Shown in pieces: positions 25,142-33,277 of a DNA stretch of 64,000 nucleotides. The notes beneath the pieces were generated by a model, which saw only the letters and a program-made list of their open reading frames with translations, was not told the DNA's origin and did no database searches. The number at the start of each line of letters is the position of its first letter. The stretch's first letter is position 1. The DNA is taken from assembly GCA_036495095.1 (NCBI GenBank), contig DASXNK010000031.1:1-64000 (forward strand), read 5' to 3'. The translations under genes and the position numbers were made by a program. The DNA is from Candidatus Dormiibacterota bacterium (lineage in GTDB: Bacteria > Chloroflexota > Dormibacteria > Aeolococcales > Aeolococcaceae).

Positions 25142-26248
25142 CTACGCCGCGGAGGTGCGGCGGCGGGCGAGGGTCGCGAGCAGCCCGAGGCCGCCGGCGA
25201 GGAGGGCGAAGCCTCCGAGGCCGAGCGAGATGCCCGTGAACGGGGTGCTGGGCTGCACATCAGCGCTGGTCGGGCCGGCCACGACGCCGGTCTTCGGGGC
25301 CCCGGCTGCGGGGACGGTCGGAGTGGACGTCGCCGCCGCGGCGCCGGCGCTGGAGCTGGTCAGCACCCCGGCCGCCTGGCCGGGGGCGCCGAGGAGGTTG
25401 TCGACGGTGCCGATCGCGGACGCGGCCACCCCGCCGGCGGCTCCGACCTGGAGCAGGTTGATGGTGCCCACGCCGGGGAGGCTGATCGGGATCCCGCCGT
25501 CGTGCGAGGCGAGGAGCTGCTGGCCGTTGATCGAGGCGACGTACGTGGTCCCGGTCCCGTCGCTCGAGGTGTCCGAGTGGAGGACGATGATCGCCAGACC
25601 GCCGTTCAGCAGGGTGGCGTCGACGCCGTTGTTCGCGGCGTCACCATGGGACGCGGAGGGGCTGAACAGCGCGTTGCTGGTGGCCTCGAGCACCGCCACG
25701 GTGGCCACCTGGCCATTGCCCAGCGCCAGGTCCGCGAGCGCCGAGCGCGAGTGCGACGAGGAGGACAGCCCGGACGCCTGCGCCGCCGTCATCCAGTCGG
25801 CGAGCGCGAGGGCGAGCAGCGGGTTCGCGGGAAGCGTCAGCAGAGCGCCGCTCTGGGCGCCGTTGCTCGATGCCTGCCCCGCCGAGAGGTCCTGGCCGAG
25901 GAGGCGCAGTGCCTGGGCCCCCGCCTGGGACGAGCCCGAGCCGGCGACCGCGTTGGTGCAGCTGATGCAGGAGTCGATGATGCCGAGGTTGGCGCCGTTG
26001 GCGACCGCCCTGCCGGACGGGGCGCCGGCGGCGGTGGCCGAGGACGCGGCGGCCGGGGTCGCGGGGTGGACCAGGAGGCCGGTCACGAGCGAGAGCGGTC
26101 CGCCCGTGGATGCGACGAGGGGCACCGCCGAGAGGGGCGCCGAGATCGCCGACGGGAGGGTGGCAGCGGAGGCGCTGCCGGCGCCCAGGGCGAGCTGAAG
26201 GACGCCGGCGAGTGCCAGCGGAGCCGTGGTGGTCACGAGACGATTCAT
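25142..26248 (-). CDS. Secreted cell-wall or membrane-anchored protein
   Basis: A 368-residue exported protein. A signal peptide (about 1-28, cleavage near ASA) is followed by a Ser/Ala/Gly-rich body, then a C-terminal STPFTG motif, a hydrophobic helix and an RRR tail. This is the order of an LPXTG-type sorting signal with TPFTG in place of LPXTG; a sortase gene lies at 45903. CISC near residue 92 could form a disulfide. ATG at 26248 after AGGAG. The low-complexity body matches no domain I know. It is divergent from the TPR gene at 26413. Confidence 0.7.
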   Translation of the reverse strand: MNRLVTTTAPLALAGVLQLALGAGSASAATLPSAISAPLSAVPLVASTGGPLSLVTGLLVHPATPAAASSATAAGAPSGRAVANGANLGIIDSCISCTNAVAGSGSSQAGAQALRLLGQDLSAGQASSNGAQSGALLTLPANPLLALALADWMTAAQASGLSSSSHSRSALADLALGNGQVATVAVLEATSNALFSPSASHGDAANNGVDATLLNGGLAIIVLHSDTSSDGTGTTYVASINGQQLLASHDGGIPISLPGVGTINLLQVGAAGGVAASAIGTVDNLLGAPGQAAGVLTSSSAGAAAATSTPTVPAAGAPKTGVVAGPTSADVQPSTPFTGISLGLGGFALLAGGLGLLATLARRRTSAA

Positions 26249-26304
26249 GGGTTCTCCTTGTCTCCGGGCCGCGAGCCGCCACACTCTTCGACCACCTTTT
26301 TTAT

Positions 26305-26326
26305 ATCGTTCATATCAGTAAACGAT
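26305..26326. promoter_or_regulatory. AT-rich inverted repeat, operator/promoter candidate
   Basis: ATCGTT at 26305-26310 and AACGAT at 26321-26326 form a 6-bp inverted repeat across CATATCAGTA in an AT-rich gap (26285-26373) upstream of the secreted-protein gene. Six T residues at 26298-26303 precede it. Confidence 0.4.
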
Positions 26327-26412
26327 CGCTTTCATCCTAAACTTGCGGTGGAGCCGGGTACTCATGTTCAGAGTTGAGCCCGTCACCGGGCGTCGCCCTG
26401 CCGTCGCATCAC

Positions 26413-26961
26413 GTGAACCGGCAGTTGTTCTTCCGGCCGCATGCTCATCCCATCGAAACCAGGGCACTCCCGCAGCTGACAGACGACGACAGCGGCCGCC
26501 GCCTGGTCCGCGCGACCGGCGATCTGTCCGCTGTCCGGGGGGCGCTCGAGGATGCGGTCGCCGTCGCGGAGGGGGACGGTGCCGCCGACCCGGCCGAGCT
26601 CGCGCTCCTGCTCCACCATCTCGGATGCGTCCTCCACGATGTCGGCGCGGCAGCGGAGGCACGCTCCTGCCTGGAGCGGGCCCTGCACATCCACGAGGCC
26701 CTTTGCGGCTCCGGCCACTCCGCGGTGGCCAGGGACCTGCGCGCCCTGAGCCAGCTCCTCCTCGAGGCCGGCGAGCTCACCACGGCGAGGCGGAGCTGCG
26801 AGCGCGCTCTCGCCATCGACCGGGCGGCCTTCGGGGGCGGTCACCAGGTGGTTGCGACCGATCTCCTCCGGCTGGCCCACATCCTCTGGGACATGGACGA
26901 CCGCTACGGCGCTGACTGGTGCTTCACCTCGGCCCAGGACATCCAGGCGGCGACGGCCTAG
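26413..26961 (+). CDS. TPR-repeat protein, intact paralogue of 658-1626
   Basis: A 182-residue protein with about three TPR-like helical repeats, period near 42 residues (HHLGCVLHDVGAAAEAR; ALSQLLLEAGELTTAR; RLAHILWDMDDRYGAD). It ends cleanly after the last repeat. GTG at 26413 is chosen as closest to the start of similarity with its paralogue; a TTG at 26374 is possible and neither has a clear ribosome binding site. It probably mediates protein-protein contacts; the partner is unknown. Confidence 0.65.
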   Translation: MNRQLFFRPHAHPIETRALPQLTDDDSGRRLVRATGDLSAVRGALEDAVAVAEGDGAADPAELALLLHHLGCVLHDVGAAAEARSCLERALHIHEALCGSGHSAVARDLRALSQLLLEAGELTTARRSCERALAIDRAAFGGGHQVVATDLLRLAHILWDMDDRYGADWCFTSAQDIQAATA

Positions 26962-27022
26962 CGGCGCTCCGTCGAGCAGGGCACCCTCGTGGCGGCCAGG
27001 CGGTGGAGGGTCAACCCTCAGG

Positions 27023-27379
27023 TCAGGGCAGGCGGCCCAAAGCGGAGTTCAACCGCGCCATCGCCTCGGCCCTGCGTCGCTTCTCCGGATCCATCTCCTC
27101 GGGCTTCCGGGGAGCGACCGGCTCGGACGCCGGCGCCGGTGCGGCGGAGGCGCCACCGGCTGCCCACTCGCCGAGGTTGGGCCCGGTGCCGGGCGTGGGC
27201 TCGGTGAAGTCGCGGGGCTCGCGCAGGTTGCTGACCGGATCGCTGGCGTGGTCCATACAGTCCTGCTCCGCATCCGCGCGATCACGTCGCGGGGACCCGT
27301 TGTAACAGTTCGGGCACATGGCGACGAACAGGCGATTGCCGAGCGCGTCCTTGATCTCGGCGATCCTGGGCTTGTGCAT
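27023..27379 (-). CDS. Small CxxC-containing hypothetical protein
   Basis: A 118-residue protein. The N-terminal part has IAEIKDALGNRLFVAMCPNC and a later cysteine (EQDC), which may bind zinc; a Pro/Ala-rich linker follows; the end is a charged helix (PEKRRRAEAMARLNSALG). ATG at 27379 after GAGGAG. No family recognised. It overlaps the tail of the DUF4214 frame at 27282-27379. Confidence 0.6.
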   Translation of the reverse strand: MHKPRIAEIKDALGNRLFVAMCPNCYNGSPRRDRADAEQDCMDHASDPVSNLREPRDFTEPTPGTGPNLGEWAAGGASAAPAPASEPVAPRKPEEMDPEKRRRAEAMARLNSALGRLP

Positions 27380-27755
27380 CCAGTGGCTCCTCTGTCGGAC
27401 AGGGACCCATTCGCGTCGCGCGCGCCCGGTCTGCGTGCCAGGTCCCGTGGATGCAGGGAGCGTCGCCCCATCCTACCTCCCCTGTCAAAAGCGAGAGGGG
27501 CGGCGCCCCCGCCCCACCGAGGAGCAGGTTCGACCAGTAGGGTCCGCCACCGGGGTCGGCGGCCCGGTTCAGGATCTGGTGGTAGACAGTGCCCACCAGG
27601 AAGCTGCGCCCCTCGGGGCTGAACAGGAACTGCGAGGCGATGACGGCCGCGCTGTAGTGGGAGTTCCAGTAGGTCGTGCCGGCGGTGTCGGAGGCACCTC
27701 CGTCAGTCCTGCCGAGAATGTCGTTGTAGAGCGACGTGATTGCGTCCGCAGCCAT
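27282..27755 (-). CDS. DUF4214-like fragment
   Basis: The first 85 residues or so (SLYNDILGRTDGGASDTAG, then FLFSPEGRSFLVGTVYHQILNRAADPGGGPYWSN) match DUF4214, a repeat found in large secreted or S-layer proteins. After that the frame runs into Arg/Pro-rich sequence overlapping the next gene. Real DUF4214 proteins carry several copies and an export signal; here there is about one and a half copies and no signal, so this is probably a remnant. ATG at 27755 or GTG at 27767. Confidence 0.5.
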   Translation of the reverse strand: MAADAITSLYNDILGRTDGGASDTAGTTYWNSHYSAAVIASQFLFSPEGRSFLVGTVYHQILNRAADPGGGPYWSNLLLGGAGAPPLSLLTGEVGWGDAPCIHGTWHADRARATRMGPCPTEEPLDAQAQDRRDQGRARQSPVRRHVPELLQRVPAT

Positions 27756-27843
27756 CGAGTTCGCCACGTGTTATATCAAATCTGAAATATTTGCGCTCGA
27801 GCCGGACAGCCGGCGCAGCGTGCTTACCCGCAACGTAAAGTAT

Positions 27844-27860
27844 CAATACATGGGGTATTG
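27844..27860. promoter_or_regulatory. Inverted repeat in an AT-rich divergent gap
   Basis: CAATAC at 27844-27849 and GTATTG at 27855-27860 form a perfect 6-bp inverted repeat in an AT-rich gap (27770-27915) between the DUF4214 fragment and the microprotein gene. Operator or promoter element; inference. Confidence 0.4.
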
Positions 27861-27915
27861 CTGATATCATCATGTCACCGGGCACGACCCGGTCGGAGGT
27901 CATTGGAGAGGGGCT

Positions 27916-27993
27916 GTGGAACTGCTGCTGATCATCATCGTGCTTCTTCTTCTCTTCGGCGGAGGCGGCTTCTACTGGAGAGGCCGGCGCTGA
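27916..27993 (+). CDS. 25-residue hydrophobic microprotein
   Basis: A GTG-started frame encoding one Leu/Ile-rich membrane helix followed by FGGGGFYWRGRR. Such tiny one-helix proteins ending in Gly-rich and basic residues recur in many bacteria (DUF3309-like in style). The start at 27916 has GGAGAGG five to eight bases upstream, a better signal than for many neighbours. It lies 14 bp before the DUF1206 gene and is probably co-transcribed with it. Function unknown. Confidence 0.6.
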   Translation: MELLLIIIVLLLLFGGGGFYWRGRR

Positions 27994-28007
27994 GAACGGG
28001 CGCGGCG

Positions 28008-28871
28008 GTGGGATCGCAGGTCTCGCCGCCGCGCGCGGTCGAGGCCGGGGAGGCGACCGCGCGTCGCGCCTCGGACACCCCCTGGGCGCACGCGGTGGCC
28101 CGGGTCGGATTGACCGCGCGGGGACTGGTCTATGTCCTCATCGCCGTCCTCGCCGCGCAGCTTGCGCTGGGCCGGCGCGGCAACTCCGCCGACCAGAGGG
28201 GAGCGCTGCAGCAGGTCTCGGGCGAGCCGTTCGGGCGGATCGCGCTCCTCGTCCTCGCCGCGGGATTCGCCGGCTATGCCGCCTGGCGGCTGCTGACGGT
28301 GGTCACCGGAGAGCCCGGGACGCCCGACGACGACTCCGCGCGGCAGGCCGCGCAGCGCGTCGCCGCGGGGGTGCAGGCGGCCGTGTACGCCGGCCTCTGC
28401 GCGATGACGGTGGCGCTGCTGGCCGGCTCCGGGGCGGGCGAATCGGGGGAGCACCCCGCGGGGTGGACCGCACGGCTCCTGTCCCTTCCCGCCGGCCGCC
28501 TCCTGGTGATGGCCGTGGGGGCGGGTGTCGTCGTCGGTGGCCTGGCCCTCGTCTGGTGGGCGCTGCGCGACCGGTTCGAGGAGCACCTGGTCCCGGGCAG
28601 CATGGGTCCGGTGCCGCGGCGGTGGGCGATCCGCCTCGGCGTCGCCGGGTACGTGTCGCGCGGGATCGTCGTTGCCCTGGTGGGGGCGTCCCTCGTGCAG
28701 GCGGCCGCGACCCACGACCCGGGCAGGGCGAAGGGGCTGGACGACACCCTGCGCTCGGTGGCGGCGCAGCCGCTGGGCAGCGTGCTGCTGCTGCTCACCG
28801 CGCTCGGCCTGCTCGCCTTCGGGCTCTACTCGTTCGTCGAGGCGCGGTACCGGCGGCTGTCGGTTCACTGA
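28008..28871 (+). CDS. DUF1206 membrane protein
   Basis: A 287-residue integral membrane protein with six predicted helices in three similar pairs (each with ARVGLTARGLVYVLIAV-like then FGRIALLVLAAGFAGYAAWRL-like segments), the pattern of the three-fold DUF1206 repeat. Role unknown; DUF1206 genes are common in Actinobacteria and Cyanobacteria. The GTG at 28008 gives a short cytosolic leader; the ribosome binding site is weak. A 21-bp tandem repeat follows the stop. Confidence 0.82.
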   Translation: MGSQVSPPRAVEAGEATARRASDTPWAHAVARVGLTARGLVYVLIAVLAAQLALGRRGNSADQRGALQQVSGEPFGRIALLVLAAGFAGYAAWRLLTVVTGEPGTPDDDSARQAAQRVAAGVQAAVYAGLCAMTVALLAGSGAGESGEHPAGWTARLLSLPAGRLLVMAVGAGVVVGGLALVWWALRDRFEEHLVPGSMGPVPRRWAIRLGVAGYVSRGIVVALVGASLVQAAATHDPGRAKGLDDTLRSVAAQPLGSVLLLLTALGLLAFGLYSFVEARYRRLSVH

Positions 28872-28873
28872 TC

Positions 28874-28928
28874 GCCGACAGAGGGCGCACCGCCGCCGAC
28901 GGAGGGCGCACCGCCGCCGACAGGAGGA
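28874..28928. repeat. 21-bp tandem repeat, two full copies and a partial
   Basis: Units GCCGACAGAGGGCGCACCGCC (28874-28894) and GCCGACGGAGGGCGCACCGCC (28895-28915) differ by one base; a partial third copy begins at 28916. The repeat starts 3 bp after the DUF1206 stop. The rest of the gap up to 29097 shows no gene. Confidence 0.75.
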
Positions 28929-29097
28929 CGGGCTGGTTCACGGGGGGCCCGGCGGCGCGTCCGCAGCCGGCGACAACTCCACCGGACCCCACACCCGGGG
29001 CGAGAACGCGGGATTCACCCGCGCTGCTCCGCGCCGGACACTGCGCTCCGCACGGGCCGCCGGCACCCTGCCGTGGTCGGGACAGAGGAGACCAGCG

Positions 29098-30207
29098 ATG
29101 AAAGTCGACGCGGCGCTGCTGCGCGGCCTCAACGAGCCCTGGAGCGTCGAGGAGGTCGATCTCGACGGTCCCTCCGAGGGCGAGGTGCTGGTGCGGGTGC
29201 GGAGCACCGGCCTGTGCCGCACCTCCGACCACCTGGGCACGGGCGTGGTGCCCTTCCCGTACCCGGCGGTGGGCGGTCACGAGGCGGCGGGGGTGATCGA
29301 GGAGGTGGGCCCGGGGGTCACCGGGCTCGACGCCGGCGACCACGTGGTGGTGCTCTGGGAGCCTGCCTGCGGGAAGTGCCGGTGGTGCGTGCGCGGCCAC
29401 ACCAACCTCTGCGACCTGGGCGCGAACATCGTCCTGGGACCGCAGCTCGACGGCACCTGCCGCTTCCACTCCGGCGACGAGGACGTCAACCAGGAGTTCC
29501 TCATCGGCGCCTTCGCGCCCTACACCACGGTGCCGGCGGTGTCGCTGGTGCGCATCGACGAGGACATCCCGCTCGAGATCGCCGGACTGTTCGGCTGCAG
29601 CGTCACCTGCGGCTGGGGCTCGGCGGTGCGCACCGCCGGGGTCGAGCCCGGCGACACCGTGGTGGTGATGGGGGTCGGCGGGGTCGGCTCCAACGCGGTG
29701 CAGGGGGCACGCTGCGCCGGCGCCCAGCACATCATCGCCATCGACCCCGTGCCCCTGAAGCGCGAGAACGCCGAGCGGCTCGGGGCCACCCATGTCGCCG
29801 CCGACGCCGACGAGGCCTGGGAGCTGGTCAGCGAGCTCACCCGCGGCCAGCGTGCCGACAAGGCGATCATCTGCACCAACGTCTGCGAGACCGAGCACGT
29901 GACCCAGGCGCTGTCGATGGTGGGCAAGCGGGGCCGGGTGGTCATGACCGCCATCCCCCGGCCCGAGGACAACCCCATCGACATGCCGCTCTTCGAGATG
30001 CTGATGTACGAGAAGAACCTGTGCGGGCACATGTTCGGCTCCACCAACCCGCAGGCCGACATCCCGATGCTCATCGACATGTACCGGCGCGGGCAGCTGG
30101 TCGTCGACGACCTGATCACCCGCACCTACCCGCTGAGCGAGATCAACCAGGGCTATGCGGACCTGAACAAGGGGCTGAACATCCGCGGCATGGTGACCTT
30201 CGACTGA
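29098..30207 (+). CDS. NDMA-dependent (mycofactocin-linked) alcohol dehydrogenase
   Basis: A 369-residue zinc alcohol dehydrogenase of the MDR superfamily. Catalytic zinc ligands Cys40 and His61 with Glu62 (GGHEAAG) and the structural zinc cysteines 91, 94, 97 and 105 are visible, with NAD-binding GVGGVG near 195. The sequence, with FGCSVTCGWGSAV and the NQGYADLNKGLNIRG end, fits the NDMA-dependent alcohol dehydrogenase family that keeps NAD bound and passes electrons to mycofactocin. The mftF fragment at the right edge supports this. ATG at 29098 after GAGGAG. The in vivo alcohol is unknown. Confidence 0.88.
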   Translation: MKVDAALLRGLNEPWSVEEVDLDGPSEGEVLVRVRSTGLCRTSDHLGTGVVPFPYPAVGGHEAAGVIEEVGPGVTGLDAGDHVVVLWEPACGKCRWCVRGHTNLCDLGANIVLGPQLDGTCRFHSGDEDVNQEFLIGAFAPYTTVPAVSLVRIDEDIPLEIAGLFGCSVTCGWGSAVRTAGVEPGDTVVVMGVGGVGSNAVQGARCAGAQHIIAIDPVPLKRENAERLGATHVAADADEAWELVSELTRGQRADKAIICTNVCETEHVTQALSMVGKRGRVVMTAIPRPEDNPIDMPLFEMLMYEKNLCGHMFGSTNPQADIPMLIDMYRRGQLVVDDLITRTYPLSEINQGYADLNKGLNIRGMVTFD

Positions 30208-30223
30208 GCGCTGCCCGCGGCGG

Positions 30224-30238
30224 ACGCGGTCACCGCGT
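30224..30238. terminator. Short palindrome after the alcohol dehydrogenase
   Basis: ACGCGGT-C-ACCGCGT, 16 bp after the stop; a weak hairpin candidate in a 148-bp gap without a gene. Confidence 0.25.
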
Positions 30239-30355
30239 TCATGGTCCGGCGGCCGGCTACCGGCTCGCTGCCCACGAGGGCAGTGCGGCGGTGACCTACC
30301 CGCACGGCTAGACTCCACTCGCGGGGAGGCCCGCAGGGGAGGAGGTACACCGCCG

Positions 30356-32362
30356 ATGCCGCCACGCATCGCCGCCCGGCGGCGGCTGGTCTCCGCGATC
30401 GCCGCGCTGCTCGTGCTCGGTGCCACCGTCCCCGCCGCCGCGGTCCAGGGCCACGCCGTCCCCGCCACCTGGCAGCCGGGACCGCCGGTCTACGGGGTGG
30501 GCCTGACCTCGAACCTCCCCGTGACCATGGCGGACGGCACCGTGCTCCGCGCCGACGTGTACTTCCCCACCGACCGGGGCGGGACGGCGCCGGCGCCGGG
30601 CACGTTCCCTGTCCTGCTGGTCCAGACCCCGTACGGCAAGTCGCTGAGCGGCGGCGCCCAGGCGGCGCAGCAGTCGGGCGGCCTCAGCCTGGGCCTGTCC
30701 TCGTACCTGGTCGAGCGCGGCTACATCAACGTCGTCGCCGACGTCCGCGGCACCGGCGCCTCCGAGGGGACCTGGGGGCTCTTCGACCCGGTCCAGCAGC
30801 AGGACGGCGCCGCCCTGGTGCGCTGGGCGGCGGCGCTGCCCCACTCCGACGGGAAGGTGGGCACCTACGGCCCCTCCTACCTCGGCATCGACCAGCTGCT
30901 CACCGCCAACGCGCTGGGCCCCGGCTCGCCGCTGAAGGCGATGTTCCCGATCATCGCCGGCAACGACCTGTACCGCGACACCGTCACGATGGGCGGCCTG
31001 CCCGTCGACGAGTTCAACCTCCCCTACATGCTGATGACCGGCGGGTTGCACAGCGTCGACGCGCCGCTGGAGAACTCCCAGGACCCGGTCGGCTCGCTGC
31101 GGGTGGTCGCCGCTCACGACCGGGGCCTGCTCTCGCTCCAGGCACGGCTGCTGCTCTCGACCCTCACCGGCGGCCCGGAGGCGTACGACGGCGCCTACTG
31201 GCAGGAGCGGCGGCCCCAGCGGTGGCTTGCCCACGTCGCCGCGCTGGGCATCCCCACCTTCCTCGTCGGTGGGTGGTTCGACCTCTTCCAGCGCGGCCAG
31301 CCGCTCAACTACTCGGGCCTGCAGAACGCCGCGGCGGGGCGCCCGGTGGAGGCGCCGATGGTCGCCGGGCAGGCGGTCTCGGGCCGCTACCAGCTGCTGA
31401 TGGGCCCCTGGTACCACGTCGACGCCGGCAGCGGGATCGACCTGCAGAAGATCGAGCTGCAGTGGTTCGACCGCTGGCTGAAGGGGGTCGACACCGGCAT
31501 CGACCGCACCACCACGCCGCTCCATCTCTTCCAGCTGGGCTCGCAGCGCTGGCTGGACACCTCCCGCTATCCGTTCGACGGTCTCACCCCGACCACGTTC
31601 TACCTCGGCGGCGCGCAGGGCGCCGGGGCACCGTCGGCCAACGACGGCAGCCTGAGCCGGAATCCGCCCAGCGCGCCCGCCGGCGCGGACGAGACCGTCT
31701 GGACGGGGGTGAGCAGCCCCTGCAGCCGGCAGACGGACCAGTGGTCGGCGGGCGCGATCAGCGCCACCCTGCAGGGGGTGCGAGCGCCCGCCGGCAACCC
31801 CTGCGACCGCGACGACCGCAGCATCCAGAGCGGTCCCGGCGCGCTGACGTACACCACCGCGCCGTTCACCGGGAACACCGTGATCGGCGGTCCCGTCGAC
31901 GTCACCGTGTTCGCCACCTCGACCCGGCCGGAGGTCGAGCTGGTCGCCACCCTCGAGGACGTCGCCCCCTCCGGGGAGTCGACACCGCTGACCAGCGGGG
32001 CGCTGCTCGGCTCGCTGCGGGCCCTCGACACCGCGCGGACCTGGTTCGCGCCCGACGGCAGGCCGCTGCTCCCGTACCACCCCTACACCCGGGAGTCGGC
32101 GCAGGCGGTGCCGGTCGGTGCGCTGACCCGCTACGACATCGAGGTGTTCCCCACCTTCGCGCGGCTGGGGGCGGGGCATCGCCTCCGGGTCACCCTGAAC
32201 ACGTCCGACACCCCGCACCTCCTGCCCGGCCCGCAGCAGCTGCTCGGCCTCGCCGGGGGTGTGTACGCGGTGCAGCGCAACGCCGCCGCCGCGTCGTTCA
32301 TCGAGGTCCCGCTGGTGGCGGCGCCGGACGAGCGGCTGCTGAGGTGGGGAATGGGAGGGTGA
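30356..32362 (+). CDS. Secreted CocE/NonD-type (S15) hydrolase
   Basis: A 668-residue hydrolase. A signal peptide (residues 1-29) is followed by an alpha/beta hydrolase with the S15 motif GPSYLGI (Ser near 180), Asp in VGGWFDLF (about 305) and His in GPWYHVDAG (about 345), then a C-terminal jelly-roll domain (LTYTTAPFTGNTVIGGPVDVTV). This is the build of X-Pro dipeptidyl peptidases and cocaine-esterase-like acyl hydrolases. ATG at 30356 after GGGGAGGAGG (10-11 bases). The SMP-30 gene follows after 5 bp, so they likely form an operon acting on one ester or lactone. Confidence 0.87.
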   Translation: MPPRIAARRRLVSAIAALLVLGATVPAAAVQGHAVPATWQPGPPVYGVGLTSNLPVTMADGTVLRADVYFPTDRGGTAPAPGTFPVLLVQTPYGKSLSGGAQAAQQSGGLSLGLSSYLVERGYINVVADVRGTGASEGTWGLFDPVQQQDGAALVRWAAALPHSDGKVGTYGPSYLGIDQLLTANALGPGSPLKAMFPIIAGNDLYRDTVTMGGLPVDEFNLPYMLMTGGLHSVDAPLENSQDPVGSLRVVAAHDRGLLSLQARLLLSTLTGGPEAYDGAYWQERRPQRWLAHVAALGIPTFLVGGWFDLFQRGQPLNYSGLQNAAAGRPVEAPMVAGQAVSGRYQLLMGPWYHVDAGSGIDLQKIELQWFDRWLKGVDTGIDRTTTPLHLFQLGSQRWLDTSRYPFDGLTPTTFYLGGAQGAGAPSANDGSLSRNPPSAPAGADETVWTGVSSPCSRQTDQWSAGAISATLQGVRAPAGNPCDRDDRSIQSGPGALTYTTAPFTGNTVIGGPVDVTVFATSTRPEVELVATLEDVAPSGESTPLTSGALLGSLRALDTARTWFAPDGRPLLPYHPYTRESAQAVPVGALTRYDIEVFPTFARLGAGHRLRVTLNTSDTPHLLPGPQQLLGLAGGVYAVQRNAAAASFIEVPLVAAPDERLLRWGMGG

Positions 32363-32367
32363 CGGGG

Positions 32368-33270
32368 ATGGCGGTCGCGACACCGACCACGCTGCTCGTG
32401 GGGGGTGGCTTCTTCGAGGGCCCGCGCTGGCGCGACGGCCGCTGGTGGGTCTCGGACTTCTACCGCCACGCCGTTGTCACCGTGACTCCGGAGGGCGTCG
32501 AGGAGCGGGTCCTGGAGGTCGCCGGCCAACCGTCGGGGCTCGGCTGGATGCCCGACGGCTCGATGCTGGTGGTCTCGATGCGCGACCACCGGGTGCTGCG
32601 ACGCACCCCGTCCGGCGAGGTCACCGTGCACGCCGACCTCACCAGCCACTGCGGCGGCCTGCTCAACGACATCGTGGTCGACGCCGAGGGCCGCGCCTGG
32701 GTGGGCGACTTCGGCTTCGACCTGATGGGGGCGGCCGATCCGCGGACCACCTCGCTGATCCGCGTCGACGCCGACGGCGCCGCCACCGTCGCCGCCGAGG
32801 GTCTGGCGTTCCCCAACGGCTCGGTGATCACCCCCGACGGCGGCACCCTGATCGTCGGCGAGACCCTCGCCTGCCGCTACACCGCGTTCTCGATCGCCGC
32901 CGACGGGTCGCTCGGCGACCGCCGGGTGTGGGCGCAGATCGCCCCCTCGCCCGAGCTCGGCTCGTTCGCCGAGATGCTGCCCCGGGTCACCGTCGCCCCC
33001 GACGGCTGCTGCCTCGACGCCGAGGGGCACATCTGGTCGGCCGATGCGGTCGGCGGGCGCTGCATCCGGGTGGCTCCGGGCGGCGCCGTCGTCGACGAGG
33101 TGCGCGCCCCCGCCGGCCTCGGCATCTTCGCCTGCATGCTCGGGGGCGACGACGGCCGCACCCTGCTGCTCTGCAGCGCCCCGGACTACTTCGAGCACCG
33201 GCGCCGCGACGCCCGTGAGGCGGTGCTGCTCACCACCACCGTCGAGGTGCCCCACGCGGGACTGCCCTGA
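32368..33270 (+). CDS. SMP-30/gluconolactonase-type lactonase
   Basis: A 300-residue six-bladed beta-propeller of the SMP-30/LRE family. It begins with FFEGPRWRDGRWWVSDF, whose Glu is the usual first metal ligand; ND in GGLLNDIVVD and AFPNGSVIT supply the Asn ligands; the Asp ligand is expected in the IWSADAVG blade. These enzymes hydrolyse lactones with a divalent metal. The ATG at 32368 has GGAGG eight bases upstream; a GTG at 32359 overlaps the upstream stop. Probably co-translated with the CocE-type hydrolase. Confidence 0.87.
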   Translation: MAVATPTTLLVGGGFFEGPRWRDGRWWVSDFYRHAVVTVTPEGVEERVLEVAGQPSGLGWMPDGSMLVVSMRDHRVLRRTPSGEVTVHADLTSHCGGLLNDIVVDAEGRAWVGDFGFDLMGAADPRTTSLIRVDADGAATVAAEGLAFPNGSVITPDGGTLIVGETLACRYTAFSIAADGSLGDRRVWAQIAPSPELGSFAEMLPRVTVAPDGCCLDAEGHIWSADAVGGRCIRVAPGGAVVDEVRAPAGLGIFACMLGGDDGRTLLLCSAPDYFEHRRRDAREAVLLTTTVEVPHAGLP

Positions 33271-33277
33271 CCGGCGG

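Noticed and set aside
30308-32383. 691-residue minus-strand frame
   Set aside because: Antisense to the CocE-type hydrolase, whose catalytic motifs are clear.
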